A DNA stretch of 64,000 bases, from the NCBI GenBank assembly GCA_009760855.2, contig WPIO01000174.1, forward strand, positions 77,501 through 141,500, given 5' to 3'. Made by a program: the position numbers and the translations under genes. Of this stretch, positions 33,356-43,854 are shown piece after piece (the stretch's first letter is position 1; every line of letters begins with the position of its first letter). Source of the DNA: Cristatella mucedo. Taxonomy: Eukaryota; Bryozoa; Phylactolaemata; Cristatellidae. The notes beneath the pieces were generated by a model. That model worked only from the letters and a program-made list of their open reading frames with translations. It searched no databases and was not told the DNA's origin.

Positions 33356-33700
33356 ATGGCGCGTAAGAAAAAGGCACTAGAACAGCGGCTTATTTATCAT
33401 CTGGCTGAAATAAAAAAGATCATCGAACGTGAGCTTTATAAACCGCAAAACAAACAATTGCAATTTTTACGTTTTACTGCAATACGTTATGTTTATAACA
33501 AAGGAGCTACAGAATGCAATATTTTACATGCAAGTGACAGCCGTCTGAAACCGGCTAGATGTAGGCACATAAATCCACTGTGGAATTACGTACGCCTGCG
33601 GGAATTTCATCGGCGGAAAGCCATAGGTAGTAGAAGATGCTCATTCATACTGCAGGTAACGAAAATAAGGCTTGTACAAATATTAAATATATCAAAATAA
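33356..33700 (+). CDS. Unknown basic 114-aa ORF
   Basis: An intronless ORF with an excellent start context (AACAATGG) and many Lys/Arg residues, including an N-terminal ARKKK and a helix-like LAEIKKIIEREL. An ETS-type CCGGAAGT lies about 20 bp upstream of the ATG, and AATAAA overlaps the stop codon (33696-33701, again at 33701-33706). A CAG|GTAACG donor at 33655/33656 falls exactly on a codon boundary, so it could be the first exon of a longer gene instead. No family is recognised. Base use is more AT-rich than in the two assigned genes. Confidence 0.35.
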   Translation: MARKKKALEQRLIYHLAEIKKIIERELYKPQNKQLQFLRFTAIRYVYNKGATECNILHASDSRLKPARCRHINPLWNYVRLREFHRRKAIGSRRCSFILQVTKIRLVQILNISK

Positions 33701-33959
33701 AATAAAGTAAAATGTGGTTGTATGATGTTTTACTGCTCGATTCACTATAGGGAGCCTTACGCAATGCCTCTTATATCAAATTAAGTATTAAATCAGCGTT
33801 TTCAAATTAAATTATTGCTTAAATAGTTTAATTTATTTCGAGGGGATGCCAGACAAAGAGATGCTAGAAGCGGACGGTGCTAGAGTACTGTTTACTTTGT
33901 GGACATCTGATCACAGATATTGGCCACATTTCCTAAACTAACTGATCGTACAGCCGTTT

Positions 33960-34070
33960 TCTATTCACAGGAAACTGCAGCAACTGTAAACTGCCTAAAA
34001 AGTGATCGAGCTCTCTAAGAACGCTATATAAAGTGGAAGATAAAAATAATGATTATTATTACGCATTCAG
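33960..34070 (+). mobile_element. LINE-A-type 3' tail, diverged
   Basis: 'tgcagcaactgtaaactgcctaaaaag...ctctctaagaacgctatataaag', then an ATT-rich end; the hairpin is weakened. Only the terminal ~100 bp is present. Confidence 0.55.
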
Positions 34071-34720
34071 CTGGACAAGCAGACTTGGGACATCTAATAA
34101 GTGATACTGTAGCTCCATCGCCAATATGTGCACGAGTGTTAGGTGTCTTCTTTAATAATTGCTTGGATTTTTGAACAACTCATTACGAAAACTTCCTCCA
34201 CAGCGGGCCGTCACTTGACTACATCTACAGCTATGCGTCGTGTTCGATCTCAGCCTCAGAATCGGGAATTCCTACCACGGTGGCTTGCTGAAAATATGAC
34301 CATCGCACCCTTAATCTGTCCGGGCTGAATTACTGCAATTCGGTTACGGCTAGATTACCAACAAGTCTACGAAGCACTAGAAGTCGACGGCGACCGTGGC
34401 GGCAAGGCCACTCAACAAATCGCAGCGGAATCAAATCAGTCACGCGCGTCTCATTTTCCAAAAACGGGGATGCAGGGGCTCAGACTTCGACAAATAATTC
34501 CAACTTCCTTAGCCCATCAGGTCCTCCAAGAAAAGTAAACTAGCCGCTCCATGGCTACGCTTGAGGCATTTGCAGTGCTCGTCTGACTCTGTACGGCGCA
34601 CTGCCACGATTCTTATGCAACGACATCTTGCCGTCGACTGTAAGAAGTTCTTTCCAGCTGTCTTCAGGGGCTACATTCACGCTACTCACTCCATTGAATG
34701 CTCTCCTGACTCAGCTATAT
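34071..34720 (+). mobile_element. LINE-B-related fragment (subfamily B2)
   Basis: Translation shows pieces of the LINE-B C-terminal half (ARVLGVFFNNCLDF-like) and a C-terminal segment (VRRTATILMQRHL...IHATHSIECSPDSA). The latter matches the minus-strand fragment at 40130-40420 better than LINE-B proper, which suggests a sister subfamily. Frames are broken. Confidence 0.6.
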
Positions 34721-34721
34721 T

Positions 34722-35567
34722 AATAATATTAATAATAATGATGCACTTCATAAAGCGGCCTTAGAGAACTCAATCTCTTTCTAGGCACTTTCCATTTGCT
34801 GCAAAGGGAAACGTGATCGAATGGTGATTGATATCATGGTTAAGAAACAGCATGAATAACATGGGTAGGGGTGACATGCACATGGGTTAGCATGCACATG
34901 TGGTTAGTGGCAGCATGCAACAATGTCAGCACGCCTAAGCACATACAGGGTAATTCACGGGGACCTACTAGATGCTACGATAAATAGGTGCGCTTTTATT
35001 TATTTTTTATTGTGGTTTAGTCAGGGGATGTCGTGACGCAGGTCAGCGGAGACGTTCCCGGATTTGAGACCATACGAACTAAAGGCCCGGTCTCCAAATG
35101 ATTTGATGTTTGTACGAGGTATAGGTAAGCAGGTAGATTCCGAAAAGCTGGTGGCACGATGCTTAGCCTGGTGGGGCAGTAGCTCTGATAGGTAGGCTGG
35201 AGCCACAAAATGAAGGGACCTAAAAGTAAGTGATAAAACATTGGAGACGATGCGCTGCTTGAATGGGGGGGCAGTGCAGGTCGGCGAGAAGTGGTGTGAT
35301 GTGGCAACTGCGACGCTCACGACAGTCATGCCTAGCTGCAATGTTTTGCACCAGCTGTAAGTGCCAGATTTCACAACCAGTAGACCAGCAAGCACCGAGT
35401 TACAGAAGTGAACGCGGGATGTCACAAATGCATGTACAAACTTAGACGTGGTATCCCCATCTGAATAAGCCCAACTTTTAGCAACGTTTTGTAGCTGAAA
35501 GTAGGGAGACATGATTGTGGAGCTGACGTGGTCGTCTAACGAAAGATCACTTTGGTACATGACACTC
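34722..35567 (-). mobile_element. LINE-A 3' fragment, moderately degraded
   Basis: Minus-strand LINE-A from its ATT tail and hairpin (34722-34790) back into the RT C-terminus (SDLSLDDHVSSTI...), with frameshifts. It meets a plus-strand LINE-A copy head to head at about 35568. Confidence 0.8.
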
Positions 35568-37132
35568 AGGTCATGTCCCAGCATCTTTCAAAAAAGCTGT
35601 AGTCAGGCCACTTCTCAAGAAATTGACACTAGACCAAGAGAACTTAAGAAACTACCGCCCAATCTCCCTTCTACCATTCCTATCAAAGACACTGGAACGG
35701 GTCGTGGCGGACCAACTTAACTCATATATCGAAACCTCACACCTTGCTAGTAAGTTCCAGTCTGGCTTTAGAGCTAATCACTCCACATAGTCAGGATTGC
35801 TTTGGGTATACAACGACCTACTTAGGAATGCAGACATGGGTAGAGTGTCTCTGCTTGTTTTGCTCGATCTTTGGGCAGCTTTTGATATCATCGATCACAA
35901 AGTTCTTCTAGAGCGCCTCTCATCTCGCCTGGGCATCACTGGCACTGCTCTGCAGTGGTTCAGGTCCTATCTCAGTGGGTGACTCCAGAGTATTGACGTG
36001 AATGGACAAAGATCATCTGAATTACCTCTGAAATATGGGGTACCTCAGGGCTCCGTGCTTGGTCCGGTTCTTTTCACGGTTTATACTCTCCCTCTTGCTG
36101 ATGTGATTGCTAAGCACAATCTAGGCTTTCACTTCTATGCGGATGACCCTCAGTTGTACCTTTGCTTTGATTTCTCCCAGCCTTTAAGCACCTCAAATTC
36201 TCTCAACTCACTTGCTGCATGTATTGATGACATCCGCACATAAATGGCAGCAAATTTTCTAAAACTAAATGACGATAAAACTAACTTACTAGTTATGGGC
36301 AAACCCAGTGTGATTCACAAATTGGAAAGGCTGACGCTCAAAATTGGCTCTGCCAGCATATCTCCAGTTGAACCAGCTCGAAATTTAGGTGTCATATTCC
36401 AAAGCGACCTCTCGTTAGACGACCATATCAGCTCCACAGTCAAATCTGCCTATTTTCAGCTTCATAAAATTGCTAAAATTCGGGCTTGTTTAGATAAGGA
36501 TACCACATCTAAGTTGGTCCATGCATTCGTGACATCCCGTCTCGACTTCTGGAGACACCAGGACACTGCTCGCTGGCCTGCCGGCATTTGCGATCAGGCG
36601 ATTGCCGCTGGTGCAAAACTTCGCAGCTAGGCTTGTCTGTCGTGAGCGTCGCAGTTGCCACATTACTCTAGTTCTCGCCGACCTGCACTGGCTACCAGTC
36701 AAGCAACGGATTGACTTCAAGGTTTTGTCGCTCACTTTTAGGTCACTTCATTCTTTGGCTCCATCCTATCTCTCAGATATACTCCCCCATCAGGCCAAGC
36801 ATCGTACCACCTGCTTTTCGGAATCCAACCATCTACAAATACCCCGTACAAACCTCAAATCCTTTGGAAACCGTGCATTTAGTTCGTATGCTCCCAAAGC
36901 CTGGAGCTCCCTCCCGACCTGCGTCAGAACATCCCCGGATCTGACCACATTTAAAAGAAACTTAAAAACATACCTATTTAGGACAGCATTTAGTGGGTCC
37001 CTGTGATTTGTCCTTGGTGTGCTTATGCGTGCTGACACTGTTCATGCTGCCACTAACCACATTTGCATGCTGACTCTGTGCATGTCACCCCTAACCATGT
37101 TATTCAAGTTGTTTGTTTATCAAGCACGATTA
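35568..37132 (+). mobile_element. LINE-A copy, RT broken, 3' end cut
   Basis: Close to the 12640 copy through RT ([12 protein letters not shown]..., FHFYADDPQLYL). Point stops at 35788 (CAC TCC ACA TAG), 35980 (TGA) and 36241 (TAA) and a frameshift near 36550 inactivate it; YADDT is changed to YADDP. It stops in the 3' UTR at about 37130 without hairpin or ATT tail. Confidence 0.85.
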
Positions 37133-37385
37133 GCCGGTTTTGAGCGACAGCCTTTCCAATATCAGAATCCCACTTGCTTTTCCCGTAACTAGTAAGCTGG
37201 TTTTATCACCATTAAATTTAAGAAAATTTGCTGCCATCATTGAGCAAAGGATGTCATCAATACATGCTGTGGGGAAGTTGAGAGAATTCAGCATGCTGGA
37301 GGGGTATCAAAGCAAAGATACAACTAAAGCTTCATCTTCACGGAAGTGAAAGCCTAGATCATGCTTGCCAGTCACATTGGCATAT
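37133..37385 (-). mobile_element. Degraded internal LINE-A RT fragment
   Basis: The complement carries the region just after YADD ('ggcagcaaattttctta...taatggtgataaaacca', 'ctagttacggg'), matching 13490-13720 of the best copy with many changes. Confidence 0.6.
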
Positions 37386-38495
37386 ATAATAATAATATTG
37401 CACTTGATAAAGCGCCCTCAGAGAACTTAATCTCTTTCTAGGCGCTTTACATTTGCTGCAAAGTGATACGCAATAGAATAGTAAGTAAAATCATGCTTGA
37501 AAAACAAACAAAATGAATAACATGGTTAGGGGTTACATGCACTGGGTCAGCATGCAAATGTGGTTAGTGGCAGCATGAACAGTGTCAGCACGCATAAGCA
37601 CACCAAGGACGAATCACAGGGACCCACTAAATGCTGTCCTAAATAGGTATGTTTTTAAGTTTCTTTTAAATGTGGTCAGGTCAGGGGATGTTCTGATGCA
37701 GGTCGGGAGGGAGTTCCAGGCTGTGGGAGCATACGAGCTAAATGCACGGTCTCCAAAGGATTTAAGGTTTGTACGAGGTATTTCTAGACTGTTGGATTCC
37801 GAAAAGCGAGTGGTACGATGCTTTGCCTGATGGGGTAGTATATCTGAAAGATAGGCTGGACCCATAGAATGAAGAGACCTAAAAGTGAGCGACAAAACCT
37901 TGAAGTCAATCCGTTGCTTGACTGGTAACCAGTGCAGCATGAGGGAGAGTACAAGCCGTGAAATGAACCGGACCAAGCACGGAGCCCTGAGGTACCCCAT
38001 ATTTCAGAGGTACCTCAGATGATCTTTGTCCATTCACGTCAATACTCTGGAGTCTCCCACTGAGATAGGACCTGAACCACTGCAGAGCAGTGCCAGCGAT
38101 GCCCAGGCGAGATGAGAGGCGCTCTAGAAGAACTTGGTGATCGATAGTATCACAAGCTGCCGAAAGATCTAGCAAATCAAGCAGGGAAACTCTACACATG
38201 TTTGCATTCCCAAGCAGGTCACTGTACACTCGAAGCAATGCTGACTCTGCAGAGTGATTAACTCTTAAACCAGGTTGGAACTTATTAACATGGTTTGAAG
38301 TTTCAATATATGAGTTCAGCTGGTCTGCCCCGACTCGTTCCAGTGTCTCGTTCCAGTGTCTCGTTCCAGTGTTTGATAGGAATGGTAGAAGGGATACTGG
38401 GCGGAAGTTGCTCAAGTTCTTTTGGTCTAGTGTCGCTTTCTTGAGTATTGGCCTGACTTCAGACTTATTGAAATGTGCTGGGACATGACCTGAGG
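37386..38495 (-). mobile_element. LINE-A copy with internal deletion
   Basis: On the minus strand, an RT N-terminal half (38415 down to GVPQGSVLGPVHF) is joined near 37935 directly to the C-terminal LHWLPVKQRIDF, skipping about 580 bp including YADD. The 3' end, hairpin and ATT tail (37386-37450) are well kept. A short triplication 'cgttccagtgtct' lies near 38335-38370. Confidence 0.85.
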
Positions 38496-38939
38496 CTAAT
38501 CACTTATTGACGTATGGCGTCTTTCCACAAGAACAGCAAGGCTAGCTAATAATCAAGTCGGCCTATTGTCAACTAAGGGTATTGCCATGGTTAGGGCCGG
38601 CTCAAGTAGGAGTATTAAGGCAGACGAGCTAGTTTCGACCACTAGTACTCTGAGCACAATGATAGCCCACGGCTTACTCACTCGTTCTCTTTCGTTCCCT
38701 TTCGTTCTCTGATCAGTCTCTTATAGGGGATTTTTTGATCATGAGCGGCTTGCAAGATGATAATGTGCTGGTTGCAATTCTCAATAGTTCTCGCAGTGAG
38801 TCATGCAGTAGCTATACGATGGGACCCTGGAACTTCCTGGGATGCAATGTTTAATCTGGTACGCCAAAGACACAGTCGGATGTTTTTATCTTCCTGGTCT
38901 TTTCCATTGGTACTATTGTTTAGGCACAACTACTTATAA
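38496..38939. other. Unassigned sequence
   Basis: Includes a short 'ctttcgttctct'-type repetition near 38690. No gene or family repeat was recognised. Confidence 0.35.
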
Positions 38940-39190
38940 TAGTAATAATTAAACACTCCATTAGCTCCCTGAGGGAACTAAATCATTTTTTAGCTGCCTT
39001 AAAAATGCTGCAAGGCAATGAGCTTAGCCGTAACGTTCAGAGCATCAGCACTTTTCAGCACACTGATTTAAGTCATACGGACTCGGAAAATATCATGCGG
39101 ACGAGGTGCGTTTTGTTCTCTTTTAAAATCTTTAAATAAGGGCAGGTTTTGACCTGAGCAATGAGAGAGTTCCACGGTTCAGAAGCTAAA
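38940..39190 (-). mobile_element. Probable degraded LINE 3' end
   Basis: Minus-strand order resembles the LINE-A terminus: an ATTA-type tail, a 'ctccctgagggaactaaatca' hairpin-like segment, then 3' UTR words ('cagcac...cacactgatttaag') and a 'gagagagttccacggttcagaagctaa' piece paralleling 'gagttccaggctttgg...gctaaa'. Strongly diverged. Confidence 0.45.
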
Positions 39191-39459
39191 TAGAATAGAT
39201 GGTTAGATAGAATAGATAGTGATATTGAGTGTATACACATATATCCATACATGTGTAAATATATATATGTATAGATAACAGATAATTGATAGTGAGCTGC
39301 AGAAATCTAGCTAGTCGGTCACAAATTTACGGATTGATGTTCACGGTTTATTAATAGCAATTTTTATGAGCAAGTTTGAAGAGCATTTTGTCGCCATTTA
39401 AGTACTGATGTCGGTGATACGACTAGCTGCCTAGGTGAGAGCGTGCGATGTGCTTGAAA
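39191..39459. other. Unassigned AT-rich sequence
   Basis: Short AT/ATAG-type repeats (39190-39290) only. Confidence 0.4.
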
Positions 39460-39635
39460 GCATGGAGGGATAGGTAAGGTTATTGCTTTTCACGACCTCG
39501 GTCCCGAGGTCATGGGTTCGAATCCTGCGGTGGGCGATTCTTTATCGCCCCTAGGAGCGGTAGTGATAGCCGTTACGGCTCTTCTGTCGCTACACAAAAG
39601 AGGCTGTTAAATCAGCTAGTGTTTTTCTTTTAATT
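39460..39635 (+). mobile_element. SINE-A copy
   Basis: 'ggtaaggttattgcttttcacgacctcggtcccgaggtc', box B GGGTTCGAATCC at about 39511, body 'gcggtgggcgattctttatcgcc', tail 'cttctgtcgctacacaaaagaggctgttaaatcagctag' and a T run. The 5' ~15 bp differ from the 57058 copy. Confidence 0.85.
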
Positions 39636-39639
39636 TTTT

Positions 39640-39930
39640 CTAAAGCAACGGAACAACTGCGGGCCTTCGCAATGGAAGTGAAATCCGACACAGTACTTAG
39701 CCAACGAGTCTGTATAACGGAGAGTATTTATTCTGACGAGCGATAGACACAGCACAGAGCCCTGGCGTGCCGCGGACTTGAGATATCCAGCCAGGGGCCG
39801 AGCCAGAAATGTAATCAAGAAGCGCAAGACTTGCAAACACTTTGCGTCAGTGGCAGAACCAGCAAACGTTTCTATAGGATTGGCTAAAGCAGTGCTCGCC
39901 AATTTTATAGGGCCAAAGAACACTTCTGAT
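39640..39930 (-). mobile_element. Degraded LINE RT fragment
   Basis: The minus-strand translation ends with a recognisable RT series (QGSVLCLSLVRINTLRYTDS, then VGFHFHCEGPQLF) paralleling QGSVLGPLLF...GFHFYADDTQLY with the catalytic motif destroyed (HCEG for YADD). Confidence 0.55.
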
Positions 39931-40019
39931 TCGTAGCAAACTCGGCGGTTAGTCTTCGATAGGAATTAACTCATAATTATAAGGTCAGTGAAGTTCCGGC
40001 GGGGCAGACCTGTAAATCA

Positions 40020-40125
40020 CCATTCGATCACTATTCGATTACTTTTCAATTTGCAGCAAATGTAAAGCGCCTAGAAAGAGATTGAGTTATCTGAGGCCGC
40101 TTTATCAAGCGCATTATTATTTTTA
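40020..40125 (+). mobile_element. LINE-A 3' tail fragment
   Basis: Terminal ~100 bp: 'tgcagcaaatgtaaagcgcctagaaagagattgag', a slightly mispaired hairpin stem, 'gcgcattattattttt'. Confidence 0.8.
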
Positions 40126-40129
40126 CTAC

Positions 40130-40420
40130 TGTAGCTAAGTTATGAGAGCATTCGATGGAGTGAGTAGCGTGAATGTAGCACCTCACGACAGATGGATAGG
40201 ACTTCGTACAGTCGACGGCGAGATATCGTTGCATAAGAATCGTGGCGGTGCAGCGCACAGTGTCAGACGGGCACAGCAAATGCCTCAAGCGTAGCGATGG
40301 AGCGGCTAGTTTATTTTTCTAAGAGGACTCGACGGGCTAAGGAAGCTACAATTATTCGACCGAGTCTGAGCCTCTGTATCTCCCCCCTTGACGTGATGAG
40401 ATGATGCGTGATCACGTTAT
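40130..40420 (-). mobile_element. LINE-B2 3' fragment
   Basis: The minus-strand translation matches the 34561-34764 segment (MRHL.C.SD.VR.TATILMQR.LAVDC, IHATHSIECS), so both come from the same LINE-B-related subfamily. Confidence 0.65.
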
Positions 40421-40963
40421 TTGATTGCGTTGCGATTTGTTAAGTTACCTTGCAGCCACGGTCTTCGTCGACTTCTAGTGCTTCGCTTCGCTAGCCTGGC
40501 CGACCTTGGCATCCCACGCACGGAAAGGACGATTTTAAGGCCGCACTGCGTCTCCGACGCCATCAACGCCTCTCCATTAACGGCACGAAAGTCTTGTGAT
40601 CCTTGTTCCATAACTAGGAGGCGCTGATAATGACCCAAGACCCCGGCAGGGAAGGGCATCGCTGGCTAATGTATATATGCAGGTTATATATTTCAATAAA
40701 TAAATATGCATAAATAAATAAATAAATAAATATATATTTGTATATATATGTAAACTCACGATTGGTATCTATTCTATCTATCCATCTCTTCTATTTAGCT
40801 GCCGAATCATATAACTATTTAATTACTAAGGTCAGAACCTGCCCTTATTTGAAGATCTTATTTGAAGATCTATTAGAAGTTATCCGTAGAAGTTTTTTTC
40901 TTTTCACGCCATGTTTACTTCGTGTCACTGTAACAAAATAAATAGTTATACGAAATTAATAAA

Positions 40964-41003
40964 ATGTTGTTGTACCTTTTGACGTTCGAAGGTACAACAA
41001 CAT
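40964..41003. repeat. Perfect 15-bp inverted repeat (AAGGTACAACAACAT arms)
   Basis: Left arm 40964-40978 and right arm 40989-41003 are exact reverse complements around a 10-base loop. The right-arm core (cgaaggtacaacaa) recurs at about 41010-41024, and shortened forms (tccgaaggta) occur at about 41350 and 41371. Function unknown. Confidence 0.85.
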
Positions 41004-41809
41004 GAATATCCGAAGGTACAACAAATGGTATTTTCAGAGACTTTCACGTGTAAAATAATTTGAGGTTATGAATATTAAAAACAGACAATACATTTAGAAA
41101 GCTCAACACGTAGATTTCATATTCATATGTAATACGTAGCATAACAACATTGAACAAACAGAATATACAGTACGTTATAACTATGAAAATATTTACTTTT
41201 TGATCGAAAAAAGTTCTGACTGCGACCGTTAACGACATAGTGCACCAATAACTAAAGAAACAGAACAGTGTTGCCACATTTAAAAAATGCTACTCTCTTG
41301 AATTTGTGCATGTATATATCACATTGCTAACCTACTTAAATTGAAACTGTCCGAAGGTAAGATCGTCCGAAGGTACACCACTTGCCTTTACATACCTTTG
41401 AGAAGATAACTCGCTCCAAAATCGTCTTCTTCTTAAAATAACGAGAACACTGTTGTTTCTCACAGGCGATTAAATTAACACACATGGAACCACGCTCCGA
41501 GTAAGACTTACTGAAGACTGAACACTACCGTCCGCTGGGTTGCTGGCTGGGTGGTAGTAGTGACTAGTGACGGCGGCGGTCGGCACTTCGGCAGTGGCAA
41601 GCATAAAGTCGTCGCCACGGGGCTGGCCACAGCACGGCTGTGGGACTGGGCCTGGTGCCCAAGCGGCTGTCAGCTATCCGTATACTCTCTACTCCACCTA
41701 TTCTCTCTGTTCTCTGTTGAGTACTTTTTTTCTGTTTAAAGTTTTTTTGCAGTATATAATTTTCTATGAGTTTTGAAAATAAAATAATGTAGTTATTAAT
41801 ATTTGCGCA

Positions 41810-41892
41810 TGGAACTGGAGAGCCGCGTCTTGACATCGAAAGAGCCAGCAAGGCAACATGTGGCTCGCGAGCTGCAGGTTGCCGACTCCAGA
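41810..41892 (-). mobile_element. hAT-like transposon terminus
   Basis: On the complement: GGAGTCGGCAACCTGCAGCTCGCGAGCCACATG..., followed by a GGCTCTTTCG block. This is the 'GTCGGCAACC...GGCTC...CATGTGGCTCTTT' pattern of a widespread group of hAT element ends. No opposite end was found nearby, so it is a solo terminus or truncated copy. Confidence 0.5.
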
Positions 41893-41929
41893 ACTAGACC
41901 ATTCCTTCGCACTTGGGCCGGATTTATAC

Positions 41930-42060
41930 CGTGAGGTTTTTCTTTACAATGAATATAACATTGCTTCCTTTGCAGCAAATGTTAAGTGCCTTGAAAAGAT
42001 TGAATTCTCTAAAGGCACTGTAATACGTTTATTGTTATTACTATTGCTATTATAATTACT
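41930..42060 (+). mobile_element. LINE-A-type 3' tail, diverged
   Basis: 'ttcctttgcagcaaatgttaagtgccttgaaaagattgaattctctaaaggcactg' keeps the hairpin with a compensating change (AAGTGCC with GGCACTG), then ATT-type repeats. Confidence 0.75.
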
Positions 42061-43232
42061 ATAAGACTATAATACCCGCATTGAGTGCTGATGACACTCG
42101 CCAATGCAGGAATTGCTAATAAACTCTGGTGACAGCCAAGATCTAGATGTTTAGGGCGATGGTGAGAGGGGGTGCCAGGTGCCATGGCGGCCAGGGCGGC
42201 GGTGGGGAATGGTCGGGGCCTTAGCAAAGACAGCTTTGGATGAAATGTTATCAACTCTATAACTTCAATATAATACCACTGAAACATTGCAAAAACACGG
42301 TTTACAAATCGTGGCCTTCTCGAAATTACTCTGATGAAGGTTAGGAAAGTCCTAATTTACTGTGTATAAGAGAAGAAAATAACAGCAACAGGAAGTGCAC
42401 GCGGGGCACTAGATGGGACAGGCTTCTCGATGGATCAATTAACCTAGACTACTGCCTGCATAGTGATAAACAAGTTACTTGCCAAACAAGATACATAAGA
42501 GAAAGAATGATACTAAAATGCGATATTTGCGACACTTCTGTGAGTGGCGCGTGAAAAGAAAATGAGTTCTGCCACATTATGGACAGCTTGTGTGCGCAGG
42601 AGCTTAAGCAGGTTGACTCGCCGAAAGTTTGTCGTTCTGCGGCATACTCTCGGTCGTGGGGGGAAAGCTCTACGAAATCCGCTGACTTTTGTAAGTAATG
42701 CAAGGGAACATGCCGCAGCAGCCCGCAGAGCGCTGGGCGGAGAGCCTACGAGGGCTCAGACCGCCTAACCAGCCTCAGGCTATCGAGCGGAGGGCAGACG
42801 GCTCGGCGGACGACCGACAGTTATGCTCAAATCCATGCATTGGCGGCATCTGTGGCGACATCCATCTACCACAAACTGCCGCAGCCAGCTGTCGGCCGGG
42901 TTCGAAACGAACAGCGGCTGCTGCAGTGCGAAGAACAACGCCTTGGAATGCAAGGGCTGCCAAAGGAGTGAAAGGAAGGCCTCGATCCCTCGAAGCCTGC
43001 AGCCGTCTCGAGATTGTAGGCTGGGCTTGGCCGACATGGTTTTGCCAAAAAACTGCTCGGTGTTGCCAGCCGACTTGTTGTGCTCGGTCGCGCTACTCAG
43101 CCCGTAGACAGGTCGTGCGGAGAGCTGTCGCAGTAACACACAGTTTTTATGAAACAGCATCGAAAAAAGGAGAAATCTCTTGACTGGGTTATTTCGCTGA
43201 AGTTGCCATTAAAATTGTTTACTATCATTAGC
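42061..43232. other. Unassigned sequence, GC-rich from 42540
   Basis: ORFs on both strands from 42540 to 43183 are composition-driven. None carries a recognisable domain, and no intron framework was found. Confidence 0.35.
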
Positions 43233-43383
43233 TAGTGACGCGTCACACGCAATATAGTGACGCGTCACACGCAATATAGTGACGCGTCACACGCAATATA
43301 GTGACGCGTCACACGCAATATAGTGACGCGTCACACGCAATATAGTGACGCGTCACACGCAATATAGTGACGCGTCACACGCA
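43233..43383. repeat. 22-bp satellite array, 7 copies, with palindromic core
   Basis: Units start at 43233, 43255, 43277, 43299, 43321, 43343 and 43365; the first six are identical by eye and the last diverges in its final bases. Each contains the 12-bp palindrome GTGACGCGTCAC. The core is like an ATF/CREB site (TGACGTCA) with CG inserted at its centre. Confidence 0.97.
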
Positions 43384-43854
43384 GCGGCTCTTCTTCTTCT
43401 CTGGCTTCCTTTGTACGAGCAATCAAAGCCACGTGACGTGCATCGACGATATTGCGAACTGCTCTCTTCCGCTCTCTTTCATTGTACTTATGCAGTGCAC
43501 AAGAAATCCCGCAATTGTCACGCGCATAAAGCAATTTCGATGAGGCGAGTGGTAGCACATTCATGACGGTTTACTCACTCATGTTTCAAGCATACATATG
43601 CAGGATATAGGCGTGGTGGCTACAACATTGAGCCTCGGTCAAATGCTCCCGGATTCCTCCCGGATGGGGCCGATCCCGAAAAGCAGGAACGAGCAATGAA
43701 GAGCGCCTGTTGTTCACGTCAGATGCCGGAAGTGATGGATAGACCATCTTGAAGCGCTCTGTAATCGTGCTGCCTGCGTACACGACCTACTTAACCGTGG
43801 CACTTAATATTTTCGGAGCCACAATATTAGATTAGTTAGGAGTAATAGTACTAT

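Noticed and set aside
35568-37132. Twin-priming inversion of a single LINE
   Set aside because: The inverted arm has its own tail and hairpin at 34722 and looks more decayed, which indicates two separate insertions.
43233-43383. CRISPR-like array
   Set aside because: Units are contiguous with no spacers, in an animal genome; this is a simple satellite.
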